The translations under genes and the position numbers were made by a program. The notes under the pieces are model-generated. The model saw nothing but the letters and a program-made list of their open reading frames with translations. It ran no database searches and had not been told where the DNA came from. Below are positions 20,214 to 29,409 of a DNA stretch of 64,000 nt, piece after piece (position 1 is the stretch's first letter; each line of letters opens with the position of its first letter). Origin of the DNA: Cupriavidus pinatubonensis (GTDB taxonomy: Bacteria > Pseudomonadota > Gammaproteobacteria > Burkholderiales > Burkholderiaceae); the NCBI RefSeq assembly GCF_019602855.1, contig NZ_CP080767.1:1612001-1676000 (forward strand), written 5' to 3'.

Positions 20214-21482
20214 ATGCAGTCTGCCTATGGACACCAGACACCGCCAGTCACTTCCGAACTAACCTGCGTTGAGCCGGGCAGCCCAATGGGTGAGTTGCTG
20301 CGGCGCTACTGGCAACCTGTCTGCACCTCCGATGAATTGACGGACCGGCCGCGCAAGGAAAAGCTCCTCTGCGAGGAGATCGTACTGTTCCGCGATGGGA
20401 CAGGGAAAGTCGGCGCCTTGCAGCCGCATTGCTCGCATCGCGGCACCTCGCTCGAATGGGGGCGGATCGAGGACAGGGGCTTGCGTTGCTGTTTCCACGG
20501 CTGGCTCTACGGCACCGATGGCCGCTGCCTTGAAATGCCGTGCGAGACCGAGGAGTTTCGCGAGCGGATGAATGTCTGGCAGCCGGCCTATCCGACGCTC
20601 GAATTCGGCGGAATCGTCTTCGTCTATATGGGCCCGGCCGGCACCGAGCCGATATTCCCTGTCTACGACATTATCGACCCGAACGTGGTGGGCGAGGTCG
20701 AACTGCGCGGCATGCGACTCTGGGGCGATCACGGGATCGGCTACGTCAAAGACTGCAATTGGCTCCAGCATTACGAGAACGTCGTCGATCCCTGGCACCT
20801 CATCATGTTGCACCAGGTGATCAGCGGCAACCAGGGGCACAACATGCTCGAGGGCCTGGCAGGCGACACGTTGGCGCGGGACATGGCGAAGATCGACTTT
20901 GAGAAAACGCCATTGGGTGTGCGCTTCAACATGGTGCGCGAGTTGCCGAACGGCAACCACTTCATTCGGCATGCGGAATGCATCGTGCCGAACGCGTTCC
21001 TGGTCCCCGCCGTCTACGACAGCGGCGCGCGCAAGACACGCGCCACCGAGCTGTCCTGGGTGGTGCCGGTGGACAACGAGCATGTTCGCGGCATCAGCAT
21101 CGTCGCGTGGCCCTTGCAGGACGGCAAGCCGAAGCCCGGCTGGCGCCCCGGGACCGACATCAGCGACGCAGTCCGGCCGGGCGCGGCGTTGGAGCGGAGC
21201 TACGAGGAACGCCAGCGCAAGCCTGATGACCGCGAAGCGCAGGAGGGCCAGCGCACGACTGCCGTGCATGCGCTCGAAAACCTTGGCACCTCCGACGGCG
21301 GCGTCGTGATGTTGCGACGTATCTTGCGCGAACAGTTGAAGCGGCTCGAACAAGGACTCGACCCGCTGAACGTCGTGCGCGACAAGGACGCCGCGCGCGG
21401 CATTCCGACCGGAACCTGGAACGCGGTCCTCACCTCCGCCGAAGCCGCGGCTCTCGGCGCGAATGTGGGGCGCCTCGCCTGA
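20214..21482 (+). CDS. Rieske non-heme iron oxygenase, alpha subunit (phthalate 4,5-dioxygenase-like group)
   Basis: 422 residues. Hydroxylates or demethylates an aromatic substrate using electrons from a reductase. Rieske [2Fe-2S] ligands C73-X-H75 and C92-X2-H95 (PHCSHRG and CFHGW) are present. The catalytic iron site is YENVVDPWHLIMLH with H195 and H200. The opening EPGSPMGELLRRYWQP and overall layout resemble the phthalate 4,5-dioxygenase/OphA2 branch, which works without a beta subunit. AGGAGCAACG precedes ATG. A ferredoxin reductase follows. Substrate cannot be read. Confidence 0.9.
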   Translation: MQSAYGHQTPPVTSELTCVEPGSPMGELLRRYWQPVCTSDELTDRPRKEKLLCEEIVLFRDGTGKVGALQPHCSHRGTSLEWGRIEDRGLRCCFHGWLYGTDGRCLEMPCETEEFRERMNVWQPAYPTLEFGGIVFVYMGPAGTEPIFPVYDIIDPNVVGEVELRGMRLWGDHGIGYVKDCNWLQHYENVVDPWHLIMLHQVISGNQGHNMLEGLAGDTLARDMAKIDFEKTPLGVRFNMVRELPNGNHFIRHAECIVPNAFLVPAVYDSGARKTRATELSWVVPVDNEHVRGISIVAWPLQDGKPKPGWRPGTDISDAVRPGAALERSYEERQRKPDDREAQEGQRTTAVHALENLGTSDGGVVMLRRILREQLKRLEQGLDPLNVVRDKDAARGIPTGTWNAVLTSAEAAALGANVGRLA

Positions 21483-21763
21483 CTCGCCGGAGTCACGTCC
21501 CTGGCGCTCGACGTCCGGGACGTGCGGGCCGCGGCTCACAACTGCATCGTCCGTACCTTTGCCGAGGGTGGCGGATCGGGGATATGCGCCACCCGCCGCG
21601 GCTATGTCGTGGCTGATGATCCCGGCTAGATCCCAACATGGAGCGAAAACAAGATGCTCGAATTTACCGCCTGCGAGCGCTGTCCGACGGAGCGCCTCTC
21701 CAGCCGATTGGTGGCGTCGCCGGGGACGGGCGGCGTCGTCGGGCCCCTGATGGAGACGTGGAT
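21483..21763 (+). other. Inter-gene region with a possible coupled short frame
   Basis: A 37-codon frame (21654-21767, starts MLEFTACERC) ends in a TGA that overlaps the ATG of the reductase at 21764 (ATGA). It contains two Cys in CERC. The stretch 21483-21630 is open in one frame but ends at TAG 21628. It may be the remnant of a small ferredoxin or other gene, or simply a coupling leader. No family recognised. Confidence 0.3.
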
Positions 21764-23011
21764 ATGATGCCGAGCTCGACGGTCGTCATCGTCGGCGCCG
21801 GCCAGGCTGGCTTGCAGGCAGCCACCTCGCTGCGCCAAGCGGGGTTCGACGGCAGGATTCGGCTGGTCGGCGATGAGCCCTGCATCCCCTACGAGCGCCC
21901 ACCCCTGTCGAAATCCTACCTTGCAGGCGAGACCGGGCTCGACGGCCTTTGGTTGCGGCCGGAGATGTTCTACGGAAAGGAGCGAATCGAGCTGGAACTG
22001 GGCCAAACCGCGACCGCGATTGACCGGCAGACGCGGCAAGTCGAACTCGCCTCTGGCCGCAAGGTTGCCTACGACCGATTGGTGTTAGCGACCGGTGCTC
22101 GCTTCCGCCCCTTGTCGGTCCCGGGCGCCGAGCTTGACGGCGTTTTGCCACTGCGCACTCTCGCCGACGCAGACGCTTTGCGGCCGCGGCTCGCAGAGGC
22201 GCGCGAGGTTGTTGTCATCGGCGCCGGCTTCATTGGCCTTGAATTTGCCGCCGTCGCTCGCAAGGCAGGGGTTGCCGTACACATCATCGAAATGACGCAG
22301 CGGCTGATGGGGCGGGTCGTCTCCGAGCAGACATCCCGCTTCTACACCAGGGCGCACCGCGACTGGGGCTCAGAGTTTCTGTTCGGCACCGGTGTTGCCC
22401 GTATTCTCGGCAACAGGCGGGTCAGCGGGGTTGAGACTAGCGATGGCCGCACACTGCCGGCCGACCTCGTATTGATCGGCATCGGCGTCGTGCCAAATAC
22501 CGAGATCGCTGCGGCAGCGGGGCTGGCGATCGACAACGGCATCATTGTCGACCAGAACCTGGCGAGCACCGACCCAACGATCTTCGCGATCGGCGATTGC
22601 GCCAACTACCCCAGCCGCTTCGGCCGCTGCCGTCTCGAATCGGTACAGAACGCCGTCGATCAGGGCCAAGCCGTCGCTGCCGCGATTGTCGGCGAGTCGA
22701 TACCCTACGACAAGGTGCCATGGTTCTGGACCGACCAGGCCGATTTGAAACTGCAGATCGCCGGCATCACGGCTGGCCACGACCGTTCGGTATTGCGCGG
22801 CGATCCTGAGAGCCGCAGCTTCTCGGTGTTCTTCTTCCGCGACGGCACCCTGATCGGCGTCGAGTCGATCAACCGGCCGGCTGACCACGTGGTCGCGCGT
22901 CGGTTGCTGCTCGCCGACCCGCGTCTGTCCCCGGAACAGGCCGTCGATCCCGACTTCGATCTGCGGGCGCACGCGATCCGCTTTTCGCGACGTGAGAGGG
23001 CGCAAACATGA
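21764..23011 (+). CDS. FAD-dependent ferredoxin/rubredoxin reductase
   Basis: 415 residues. Moves electrons from NAD(P)H to a small iron-sulfur carrier for an oxygenase. FAD-binding VVIVGAGQAGLQAA near the N-terminus, the second dinucleotide fold VVVIGAGFIGLEFAAV, and FAIGDCANYP are typical of rhodocoxin, putidaredoxin and terpredoxin reductases. ATG at 21764 follows TGGAGACG; a start at 21767 is equally possible. The neighbouring Rieske oxygenase is the obvious client, but no ferredoxin gene is adjacent; a Rieske ferredoxin lies at 30005. Confidence 0.9.
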   Translation: MMPSSTVVIVGAGQAGLQAATSLRQAGFDGRIRLVGDEPCIPYERPPLSKSYLAGETGLDGLWLRPEMFYGKERIELELGQTATAIDRQTRQVELASGRKVAYDRLVLATGARFRPLSVPGAELDGVLPLRTLADADALRPRLAEAREVVVIGAGFIGLEFAAVARKAGVAVHIIEMTQRLMGRVVSEQTSRFYTRAHRDWGSEFLFGTGVARILGNRRVSGVETSDGRTLPADLVLIGIGVVPNTEIAAAAGLAIDNGIIVDQNLASTDPTIFAIGDCANYPSRFGRCRLESVQNAVDQGQAVAAAIVGESIPYDKVPWFWTDQADLKLQIAGITAGHDRSVLRGDPESRSFSVFFFRDGTLIGVESINRPADHVVARRLLLADPRLSPEQAVDPDFDLRAHAIRFSRRERAQT

Positions 23012-23097
23012 CGGTCAAAACGACGTTGCGGGCGAAACGGGTATTTCCGATCTCGGCTTGCCATCGGGTGGCAGCCAAACAAGCGCGGGGGCGATGA
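23008..23097 (+). CDS. Possible 29-residue coupled peptide
   Basis: ATG at 23008 overlaps the reductase stop (ATGA), and its own TGA at 23095 overlaps the ATG of the DUF3500 gene (again ATGA). The product starts MTVKTTLRAK and is basic. The double overlap suggests a coupling cistron that carries ribosomes into the next gene; length and composition alone would not support it. No family. Confidence 0.3.
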   Translation: MTVKTTLRAKRVFPISACHRVAAKQARGR

Positions 23098-24326
23098 ATA
23101 TGGCAGGAGAAACGGCACATTTCGGATTGCGCAACTGGCCGCCGGCGCCGGCGATCCGACCATTCGAATTGACGCTGCGCCAGCAGAAGCTGGTCGATAT
23201 GGCGCGGGCTGGCCTGGCCGAGCCGTTCCGCGGGATCAGTTGCATCGGCTCGGTAGCCGAGGGGCAATTTCCGCCCGCTGCAACCGGCGTCTCGCTCGCC
23301 CCGCTGCTGGAGGCGGCGCGCGCCTTTCTCGCGAGTCTCGACGCCAGGCAGCGGCGCGCCGCCTGCCTGGCAATCGACGACACGGCGTGGCGCCAGTGGT
23401 CCAACTTTCATCCCTGGCTGATGCCACGCAATGGGATCTGCCTCGCCGATCTCAGCCACGGCCAGCGCAAGGCAGCGCTGGCACTGATGCGTGAGACGAT
23501 GAGCGGGGCGGGCTATCAGACCGCGCGCGATGTCATGCGACTCAACGAGCACGCCCTCGAAATAACGGGTAAGCCCGAGGAGTACAGCGAGTGGTACTAC
23601 TGGATCAGCATCTTCGGGACGCCATCGCCGAACGCCCCTTGGGGCTGGCAGATCGATGGGCACCACCTCAACGTCAATTGCTTCGTGCTCGGCGACCAGT
23701 TCGTCATGACACCGACCCTTATGGGTTCGGAGCCGGTCTTGGCGCGGTTCGGTAAGTACAGCGGTCTGCGGGTGTTTGCTGCCGAGGAGGAACAAGGCCA
23801 TGCGCTGATGAGCGCGCTGTCGGCCGAGGCGCGGCAACAGGCGACGCTCGGCACTGACTTGCCGTGGGAAGTGTTCGCCGGTGCTTACAACGACAACCGG
23901 CATATTGAGCCGGGCGGCATCCGTTACGCGGACCTGCCGCAGGAAGGCCGCGAGCGTCTCGAGGCGCTGCTGGCAACCTATATCGGGTACATCCGCCCCG
24001 GTCATTCCGATCTGCGCTGGGCCGTGGCCAAACGCCACCTCGGCGATACGCAATTCGCCTGGATCGGGCCGTTCGACGATACCAGCCCGTTCTATTACCG
24101 CATCTTGAGCCCGGCGATCCTGGTCGAGTTCGACCACCAACCGGGCATCGTGTTCGACAACGATAAGCCGTCCCGTGATCACATCCACACGCTCGTTCGC
24201 ACGCCGAATGGCAAGGACTATGGAAAGGATCTGCTGCGCCAACATTACCTCCGGTGGCACACAGGTGACCACGGAGCCTATACGCACTCGCACGAAGACG
24301 GGGCCGCCCGCGCCCAGGACAGATGA
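23094..24326 (+). CDS. DUF3500 family protein
   Basis: 410 residues. Conserved uncharacterised family recognised by WYYWISIFGTPSPNAPWGWQIDGHH followed by LNVNCFVLGDQFVMTPTLMGSEP (only parts quoted) and by the C-terminal HIHTLVRTPNGKDYG. The many His, Asp and Trp residues and the GHH and H-X-H motifs would suit a metal site, but this is a guess. ATG at 23094 begins just before homology; a longer frame begins inside the reductase gene at 22992. Position between a reductase and a quinone oxidoreductase points to a catabolic role. Confidence 0.8.
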   Translation: MNMAGETAHFGLRNWPPAPAIRPFELTLRQQKLVDMARAGLAEPFRGISCIGSVAEGQFPPAATGVSLAPLLEAARAFLASLDARQRRAACLAIDDTAWRQWSNFHPWLMPRNGICLADLSHGQRKAALALMRETMSGAGYQTARDVMRLNEHALEITGKPEEYSEWYYWISIFGTPSPNAPWGWQIDGHHLNVNCFVLGDQFVMTPTLMGSEPVLARFGKYSGLRVFAAEEEQGHALMSALSAEARQQATLGTDLPWEVFAGAYNDNRHIEPGGIRYADLPQEGRERLEALLATYIGYIRPGHSDLRWAVAKRHLGDTQFAWIGPFDDTSPFYYRILSPAILVEFDHQPGIVFDNDKPSRDHIHTLVRTPNGKDYGKDLLRQHYLRWHTGDHGAYTHSHEDGAARAQDR

Positions 24327-24411
24327 GCCCGCCGGCCGGAGTACAGCCATACCGCCGACGTACCTGCACTAACCCAATCTGCAAAATTTAGTCAACAGAA
24401 GGAGACGACTG

Positions 24412-25383
24412 ATGCACCATGCCATCCGCATTCACGAGACCGGTGGACCCGAAAAGCTTGTCTGGGATCAGATTTCCGTCGACGATCCCGGCCCAGGGCA
24501 AGCGCGCCTTCGCCAGACGGCCGTCGGCGTGAACTTCATCGACATCTACTTCCGCACCGGCCTCTACCCGTTGCCGCTGCCGTTTATCCCGGGGCGCGAA
24601 GCGGTCGGCGTAGTCGAGGCAGTCGGGCCTGACGTCACTTCGCTGAAGCCGGGCGACCGTGTCGTATATAGCGGCGTGCAGGGCGCCTACGCCCAGGTCC
24701 GGCTGGTGCCGGCCGATCGCATGGTCAAACTTCCCGACGGCATCAGCGACGAGATCGGTGCGGCGGTGATGCAGAAGGGCATGACCGCGCAGTTCTTGTG
24801 CCGTCAGACCTACCAAGTCGGCAAGGACGACACGATCCTCGTGCACGCGGCCGCAGGCGGCGTCGGCCTCGTGCTGTGCCAGTGGGCCAAGCATCTGGGT
24901 GCGACCGTCATCGGCACCGTGTCGACTGAGGAAAAGGCGAAGCTTGTGGAGGCCCACGGCTGCGACCATGCGCTGATCCACGGCAGGGACGACTTCGTCG
25001 AGGTAGTGAAGGAGATCACAGGCGGCGTCGGTGTCCCAGTCGTCTATGACTCGATCGGTAAGGATACCTTCATGGGCTCGCTCGACTGCCTCAGGCCGCG
25101 CGGCCTGATGGTGCTCTACGGCCAGTCCTCCGGCCCGGTGCCGCCGTTCGACATCAGCATCCTCGACAAGAAGGGCTCGCTGTTCCTGACCCGCCCGACC
25201 CAGAATGCGTACCTGCCCACCCGCGCCAAGGTCGAGGAGGGTGCGCAGGAGGTGTTCGACGTCGTGCAGTCAGGGGCGGTGAAGGTTCACATCAACCAGC
25301 GCTTCGCGCTCAAGGACGCGGCTGAAGCGCATCTTGCGATGGAGTCGCGCAAGACGACCGGTTCTCTGGTGCTGCTGCCCTGA
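24412..25383 (+). CDS. NADPH:quinone oxidoreductase family protein (Qor-like)
   Basis: 323 residues. Zinc-free medium-chain reductase that uses NADPH to reduce quinones or enones. GroES-like N-domain (GVNFIDIYFRTGLYPLPLPFIPGREAVG) and Rossmann domain with VHAAAGGVGLVLCQWAK; the Cys ligands of structural and catalytic zinc are absent as in QorA. AGAAGGAG precedes ATG. In this operon it may reduce a quinone or ring-derived unsaturated ketone. Confidence 0.9.
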   Translation: MHHAIRIHETGGPEKLVWDQISVDDPGPGQARLRQTAVGVNFIDIYFRTGLYPLPLPFIPGREAVGVVEAVGPDVTSLKPGDRVVYSGVQGAYAQVRLVPADRMVKLPDGISDEIGAAVMQKGMTAQFLCRQTYQVGKDDTILVHAAAGGVGLVLCQWAKHLGATVIGTVSTEEKAKLVEAHGCDHALIHGRDDFVEVVKEITGGVGVPVVYDSIGKDTFMGSLDCLRPRGLMVLYGQSSGPVPPFDISILDKKGSLFLTRPTQNAYLPTRAKVEEGAQEVFDVVQSGAVKVHINQRFALKDAAEAHLAMESRKTTGSLVLLP

Positions 25384-25553
25384 AGCGAAGCGCCGTCGGC
25401 GTCTCGAAGCCGGCATTGCTTTTCAGAATGATCTTTACCCTGCCCGGGGCGGACAGTCCCGGGCAACGTTTTGCTTCACGATGTGACGAAGTGCGCGGCC
25501 TCGATCATCGGCAAGCTCAAGACAACAAATTTCGAAATGGACGGACTCTATCG

Positions 25554-26009
25554 ATGGCACATGTCAACCTGGATATGGATGCGGTTAGGAGCGAAATCGG
25601 TCCCTACGCAGATACACAAACTCCTCTCGCTGAACGCGAGCAAGCCTACAAGGACCTCGTTGGCTTCCTGCCGCCACGCATAGCCGCCCGACTGGCCGTG
25701 ACGGGAGCGCTCGATCCTGAACTGCTTGGTCTCCAAGAGGAGGTGCGCCTTCGCACGTTGTATCCGGCGTGTTTCGACACGAAAACTTCCCAGCTAATGG
25801 TGTTTGGCATTCTGCTCGCCAAGCTGCTCGACGCGGCCATGTTGCATGCGCGCGCGGCACGCCGGGCTGGCGCTAGCTGGGAAGAAATGCAGGCCGTTGT
25901 TAGTCTCGCTTACCTCTATGGCGGGATACCGTGCGCAAACCGCGGCGCGGAGATCATTGCTCAGCTTGCCGAGTTTGAGAGCGCGGACCGGACCGGCACC
26001 ATAGTTTGA
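25554..26009 (+). CDS. Carboxymuconolactone decarboxylase-like (AhpD-fold) protein lacking CxxC
   Basis: 151 residues. The core FGILLAKLLDAAMLHARAARRAGASWEEMQAVVSLAYLYGG has the AhpD/CMD helix pattern, with the His in MLHARAARRAGAS. Members that reduce peroxide carry CXXCH here; this one has AAMLH, so that chemistry is unlikely. It may keep a decarboxylase or hydrolytic role with another residue, or be a binding protein. ATG at 25554 is chosen because homology starts there; upstream frame to 25416 lacks it. The ribosome site is weak. Confidence 0.75.
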   Translation: MAHVNLDMDAVRSEIGPYADTQTPLAEREQAYKDLVGFLPPRIAARLAVTGALDPELLGLQEEVRLRTLYPACFDTKTSQLMVFGILLAKLLDAAMLHARAARRAGASWEEMQAVVSLAYLYGGIPCANRGAEIIAQLAEFESADRTGTIV

Positions 26010-26259
26010 CAATTGAGGCCGTTTGAGAAGTACTGCAGAAGAACGATAGATCTTGGGGCGACCGCAAAGCGAGCCCTATCTATCGTTCCGCCGGGGCTTA
26101 CGGCGTGGCTTGGCTGAAGAGCCTTGCAAGGCGCGGATGTCGCTATGTCGGCGTGCATCCAGACTCCCAAGAGAAGGCAGGCAGATCAAGGATCGAGCGT
26201 GATCGTACCATGTCATGCTTATCAACCCTTTGCCTCAACAGAAGAAGGATCGAGGAAAA

Positions 26260-27705
26260 ATGTCGCGACTTTATTCCAATCTTATCGCCGGAGAATTCGT
26301 TGAAGGGGCGAATATCTCTCGCAATATCAACCCATCCAATACGAACGACGTTGTCGGCGAGTACGCGCAGGGTTCCGTGGCGGACGTTAATAAAGCAGTG
26401 GACGCAGCTAAGGCTGCTTTCCCGGCCTGGAGCCGTGCGACGTCACAGGAGCGCTTCGACATCTTGAGGAAGGCTTCCGATGAGATCATCGCCCGCAAGG
26501 AGGAGCTTGGCCGGCTTCTCTCGCGCGAGGAAGGCAAGACGCTCGCCGAGGGCATCGGCGAGGTGGCCCGTGCAGGGCAGATCTTCGCGTTCGCCGCAGG
26601 CGAATGCTTGCGTGCCGGTGGTGAGGCAATTCCTTCAGTACGCGCTGGTGTCGGTGTCGAGATCACCCGCGAGCCGGTGGGGATTGTCGGGATGATCACG
26701 CCCTGGAACTTTCCGATTGCAATCCCGGCGTGGAAGATCGCGCCGGCTCTCGCCTGGGGCAACTGCGTCGTCATCAAGCCGGCCGACCTTGTGCCGGGCT
26801 CCGCCTGGGCGCTCGTCGACATCATCCAGCGCGCCGGCCTGCCTAAGGGCGTGCTCAATCTTGTCATGGGTCGCGGTTCGGTAGTTGGTCAGGCGCTGCT
26901 CGAGCACAAGGACGTGCACGCGATCTCTTTCACCGGCTCGGTCGCGACTGGTCGCAAGGTTGCGGCCACCTGTATCGCCTCGAACCCGATGAAAAAGGTC
27001 CAGATCGAGATGGGTGGCAAGAACCCGCTTGTCGTGCTTGACGACGCGGATCTCAACACGGCGGTCGAAGTGGCAGTCAACGGCGCCTTCTTTTCCACCG
27101 GTCAGCGCTGCACGGCGTCTTCGCGCCTGATCGTCCAAGCGGGCATCCATGACCGCTTCGTCGAGGCCTGCATCGAGCGGCTGAAGAGCATCGTCGTCGA
27201 CGACGCGCTGAAGCAAGGCACGCAGATAGGCCCGGTGGTCGACCAGAGCCAGATCGACCAGGACCTTAGGTACATCCAGATCGCTAAGGATGAGGGCGGC
27301 AAGCTGGTCTTCGGTGGCGAACTCCTGAAGCGTGCGACGCCCGGCTTCTATCTCCAGCCGGCGCTCTTCACCGAAACGACCAATGCGATGCGGATCTCGC
27401 GCGAGGAGGTCTTCGGCCCGGTCGCCAACATTGTGCGAGTCAGGGACTACGACGAAGCACTAGCGTTGGCCAACGACACCGAGTTCGGCCTCTCCGCTGG
27501 TATCTGCACGACCTCTCTGAAGTATGCGACGCACTTCAAACGCAGTAGCGAGGCTGGCATGGTGATGGTCAACCTGCCGACAGCGGGTGTCGACTATCAC
27601 GTTCCGTTCGGTGGTCGGAAGGGCTCGAGCTATGGCTCTCGTGAGCAAGGGACGTACGCCAAGGAGCATTACACTACGATCAAGACCGCCTACACGATGG
27701 CTTGA
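26260..27705 (+). CDS. Aldehyde dehydrogenase (ketoglutarate-semialdehyde dehydrogenase-like)
   Basis: 481 residues. NAD(P)-dependent oxidation of a semialdehyde or aldehyde. Seen: WNFPIAIPAWKIAPALAWGN, FTGSVATGRKVAA, catalytic Glu in VQIEMGGKNP, catalytic Cys in STGQRCTASSRLIV, and EEVFGPVANI. ATG at 26260 follows GATCGAGGAAAA; the frame extends to 26215 without homology. The sequence pattern is that of alpha-ketoglutarate semialdehyde dehydrogenases. Likely finishes the pathway begun by the Rieske oxygenase upstream. Confidence 0.9.
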   Translation: MSRLYSNLIAGEFVEGANISRNINPSNTNDVVGEYAQGSVADVNKAVDAAKAAFPAWSRATSQERFDILRKASDEIIARKEELGRLLSREEGKTLAEGIGEVARAGQIFAFAAGECLRAGGEAIPSVRAGVGVEITREPVGIVGMITPWNFPIAIPAWKIAPALAWGNCVVIKPADLVPGSAWALVDIIQRAGLPKGVLNLVMGRGSVVGQALLEHKDVHAISFTGSVATGRKVAATCIASNPMKKVQIEMGGKNPLVVLDDADLNTAVEVAVNGAFFSTGQRCTASSRLIVQAGIHDRFVEACIERLKSIVVDDALKQGTQIGPVVDQSQIDQDLRYIQIAKDEGGKLVFGGELLKRATPGFYLQPALFTETTNAMRISREEVFGPVANIVRVRDYDEALALANDTEFGLSAGICTTSLKYATHFKRSSEAGMVMVNLPTAGVDYHVPFGGRKGSSYGSREQGTYAKEHYTTIKTAYTMA

Positions 27706-27851
27706 TAGCGCGTGTAGAAATTTCTTCTGGGACGAATCTGGCTTCCGATCTGACGGGTGCATGCCAGGACCCGTGCGCCGCGCGGCGAAACGCCAGTTTT
27801 CGTTCGGCCTAGCCAGCGGCAAAGCGTGAGCGCGGCGTCCGCCGTCAATTA

Positions 27852-28239
27852 GAAGGGTGCCTTCTGGTTTGCAACGTACGAAGGCGGGCTCAGAGGGAAT
27901 TGTTTGTCACGCTGCTCAGGAAGCTGATGTTCAATTGAAAGAAGGCGGTGCATCTGACCGTGGATGGATTGCCAGCGCATAAGAAGGCCATCATCAAGGA
28001 CTACGTCGCCAGTACGCAGGGAAAACTGACCTTGCATTTCCTTCCCGGCTACGCACCGGACCCTCAATCCAGACGAGTTGGTGTGGAGTCACGTCAAGCG
28101 CCGCGCCGCCGCGCGGTCCCCTTTGCAAGAAAGGCGAAAGGTTGGGGCCACAAATTCACGAGCAGCTCGCAAGTTGGACGCAACCCGAAGCTCGTGCGCT
28201 CGGTTCTTCAGGCACCCATCTGTCCGCAACATTTCCTAG
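27852..28239 (+). pseudogene. IS630-family transposase remnant
   Basis: C-terminal half of an IS630 DDE transposase. The segments AFWFATYEGGL, ELFVTLLRKLMFN, VHLTVDGLPAHKK, LTLHFLPGYAPD and NPDELVWSHVKR appear in order but in changing frames: a base is lost near 27895, a TGA follows MFN at about 27940, and another frameshift lies near 28065. The tail FFRHPSVRNIS ends at TAG 28237-28239. The N-terminal half is missing and no clear terminal inverted repeats are seen. Non-functional. Confidence 0.85.
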
Positions 28240-28342
28240 CAAAGCAATTCGCTTAACGTGACGCGTCAATTACGTTGACAAACGCCGGTTTGGCGCTCCA
28301 GTATTGACGTGACTCTCAACTGTGACTTAATTGGTGGAACGC

Positions 28343-29257
28343 ATGGATCGGATGGCCAGTCTTACCGCCTTTGTCCGCGTCGTCGAGAGCGGGGGCTTTA
28401 CCGCGGCGGCGCGTCGCCTGGACCTGTCGACAACGACGGTCAGCAACCACGTCCAGGCGCTCGAAGACAGCCTTGGTGTGCGCCTGTTGAACCGCACCAC
28501 ACGCCATGTGAGTCTAACCGAGATCGGCCGCGAGTATTACGAGCGCTGCTCACATATCTTGCAGGAGTTGGCGGAAGCCGACGAGATTACCAGCGCGTTG
28601 CAGGTGACTCCGCGCGGCCGGCTTCGCCTCCGTTGCCATCAATCACTGGACCGGTTCATCGCGCCGGTCGTCACCCGCTTCTTGGGCAATTACCCGGAAG
28701 TCTCGCTAGATTTCGAGACCGACGTCATGATCGACCCCGTGCGGGAGGGCTTCGACCTATCGATCATGCCGGCATCACCTCCTGACTCGACCCTGATCAG
28801 ACGGACCCTGGCGAAATGGCACTACCTATTGTGCTGTGCGCCGGCTTACCTCGAGACGCATTCCGTGCCCCACAGCCCAGCCGACCTGGTCGACCATAAC
28901 TGCCTGCTTTACGCCTATTCGATCTTCCGCAACGAGTTTCATTTCGTCGATCCTGCCGGCAATCCGATGAGCACTCGCGTTTCGGGCAACATGGTCACCG
29001 CCAGCATTACCGTAATGCGCGCAGCTGCCGCAGCCGGACTCGGATTGTGGCTGTGCCCCCCGTTTCTCGTATCAGACCTTCTCGCCTCCGGTGCGCTGGT
29101 GCCGCTGCTGCCCGATTACCGAACACAGGAGTTGGAGATCGTCGCGCTCTACCCCCATCGGCGTCAGGTAAGCACCAAGGTCCGGTTGCTCCTCGATATG
29201 CTGGTCGACCGGTTCGCCGAAGAGCAGCGCTGGCTTGATGCCATGCCTGATCGGTAA
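28343..29257 (+). CDS. LysR-family regulator
   Basis: 304 residues. N-terminal LysR winged helix-turn-helix (FVRVVESGGFTAAARRLDLSTTTVSNHVQALEDSLG) and a substrate-binding domain. The ATG at 28343 follows GGTGGA; an in-frame TTG at 28331 is less likely. It follows the catabolic operon in the same direction after the IS630 remnant, so it may regulate the Rieske module upstream or the one at 30005. Effector unknown. Belongs to the CrgA/DmlR-like branch by its N-terminal pattern, which is a weak inference. Confidence 0.88.
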   Translation: MDRMASLTAFVRVVESGGFTAAARRLDLSTTTVSNHVQALEDSLGVRLLNRTTRHVSLTEIGREYYERCSHILQELAEADEITSALQVTPRGRLRLRCHQSLDRFIAPVVTRFLGNYPEVSLDFETDVMIDPVREGFDLSIMPASPPDSTLIRRTLAKWHYLLCCAPAYLETHSVPHSPADLVDHNCLLYAYSIFRNEFHFVDPAGNPMSTRVSGNMVTASITVMRAAAAAGLGLWLCPPFLVSDLLASGALVPLLPDYRTQELEIVALYPHRRQVSTKVRLLLDMLVDRFAEEQRWLDAMPDR

Positions 29258-29409
29258 GACCGGAGTAGCTGCTTTCCGGCAGCGCCACGATTCGGTGAAC
29301 GCAGCCCAGCCAGAGATCGGCGTATCGAGGCTTTCCATTACGTTCATCAGGTTCATGCAGTAGTTGCCCGACAATTGCTTTGCAAGTCTCCCAGCAAAGC
29401 ATCGATACA

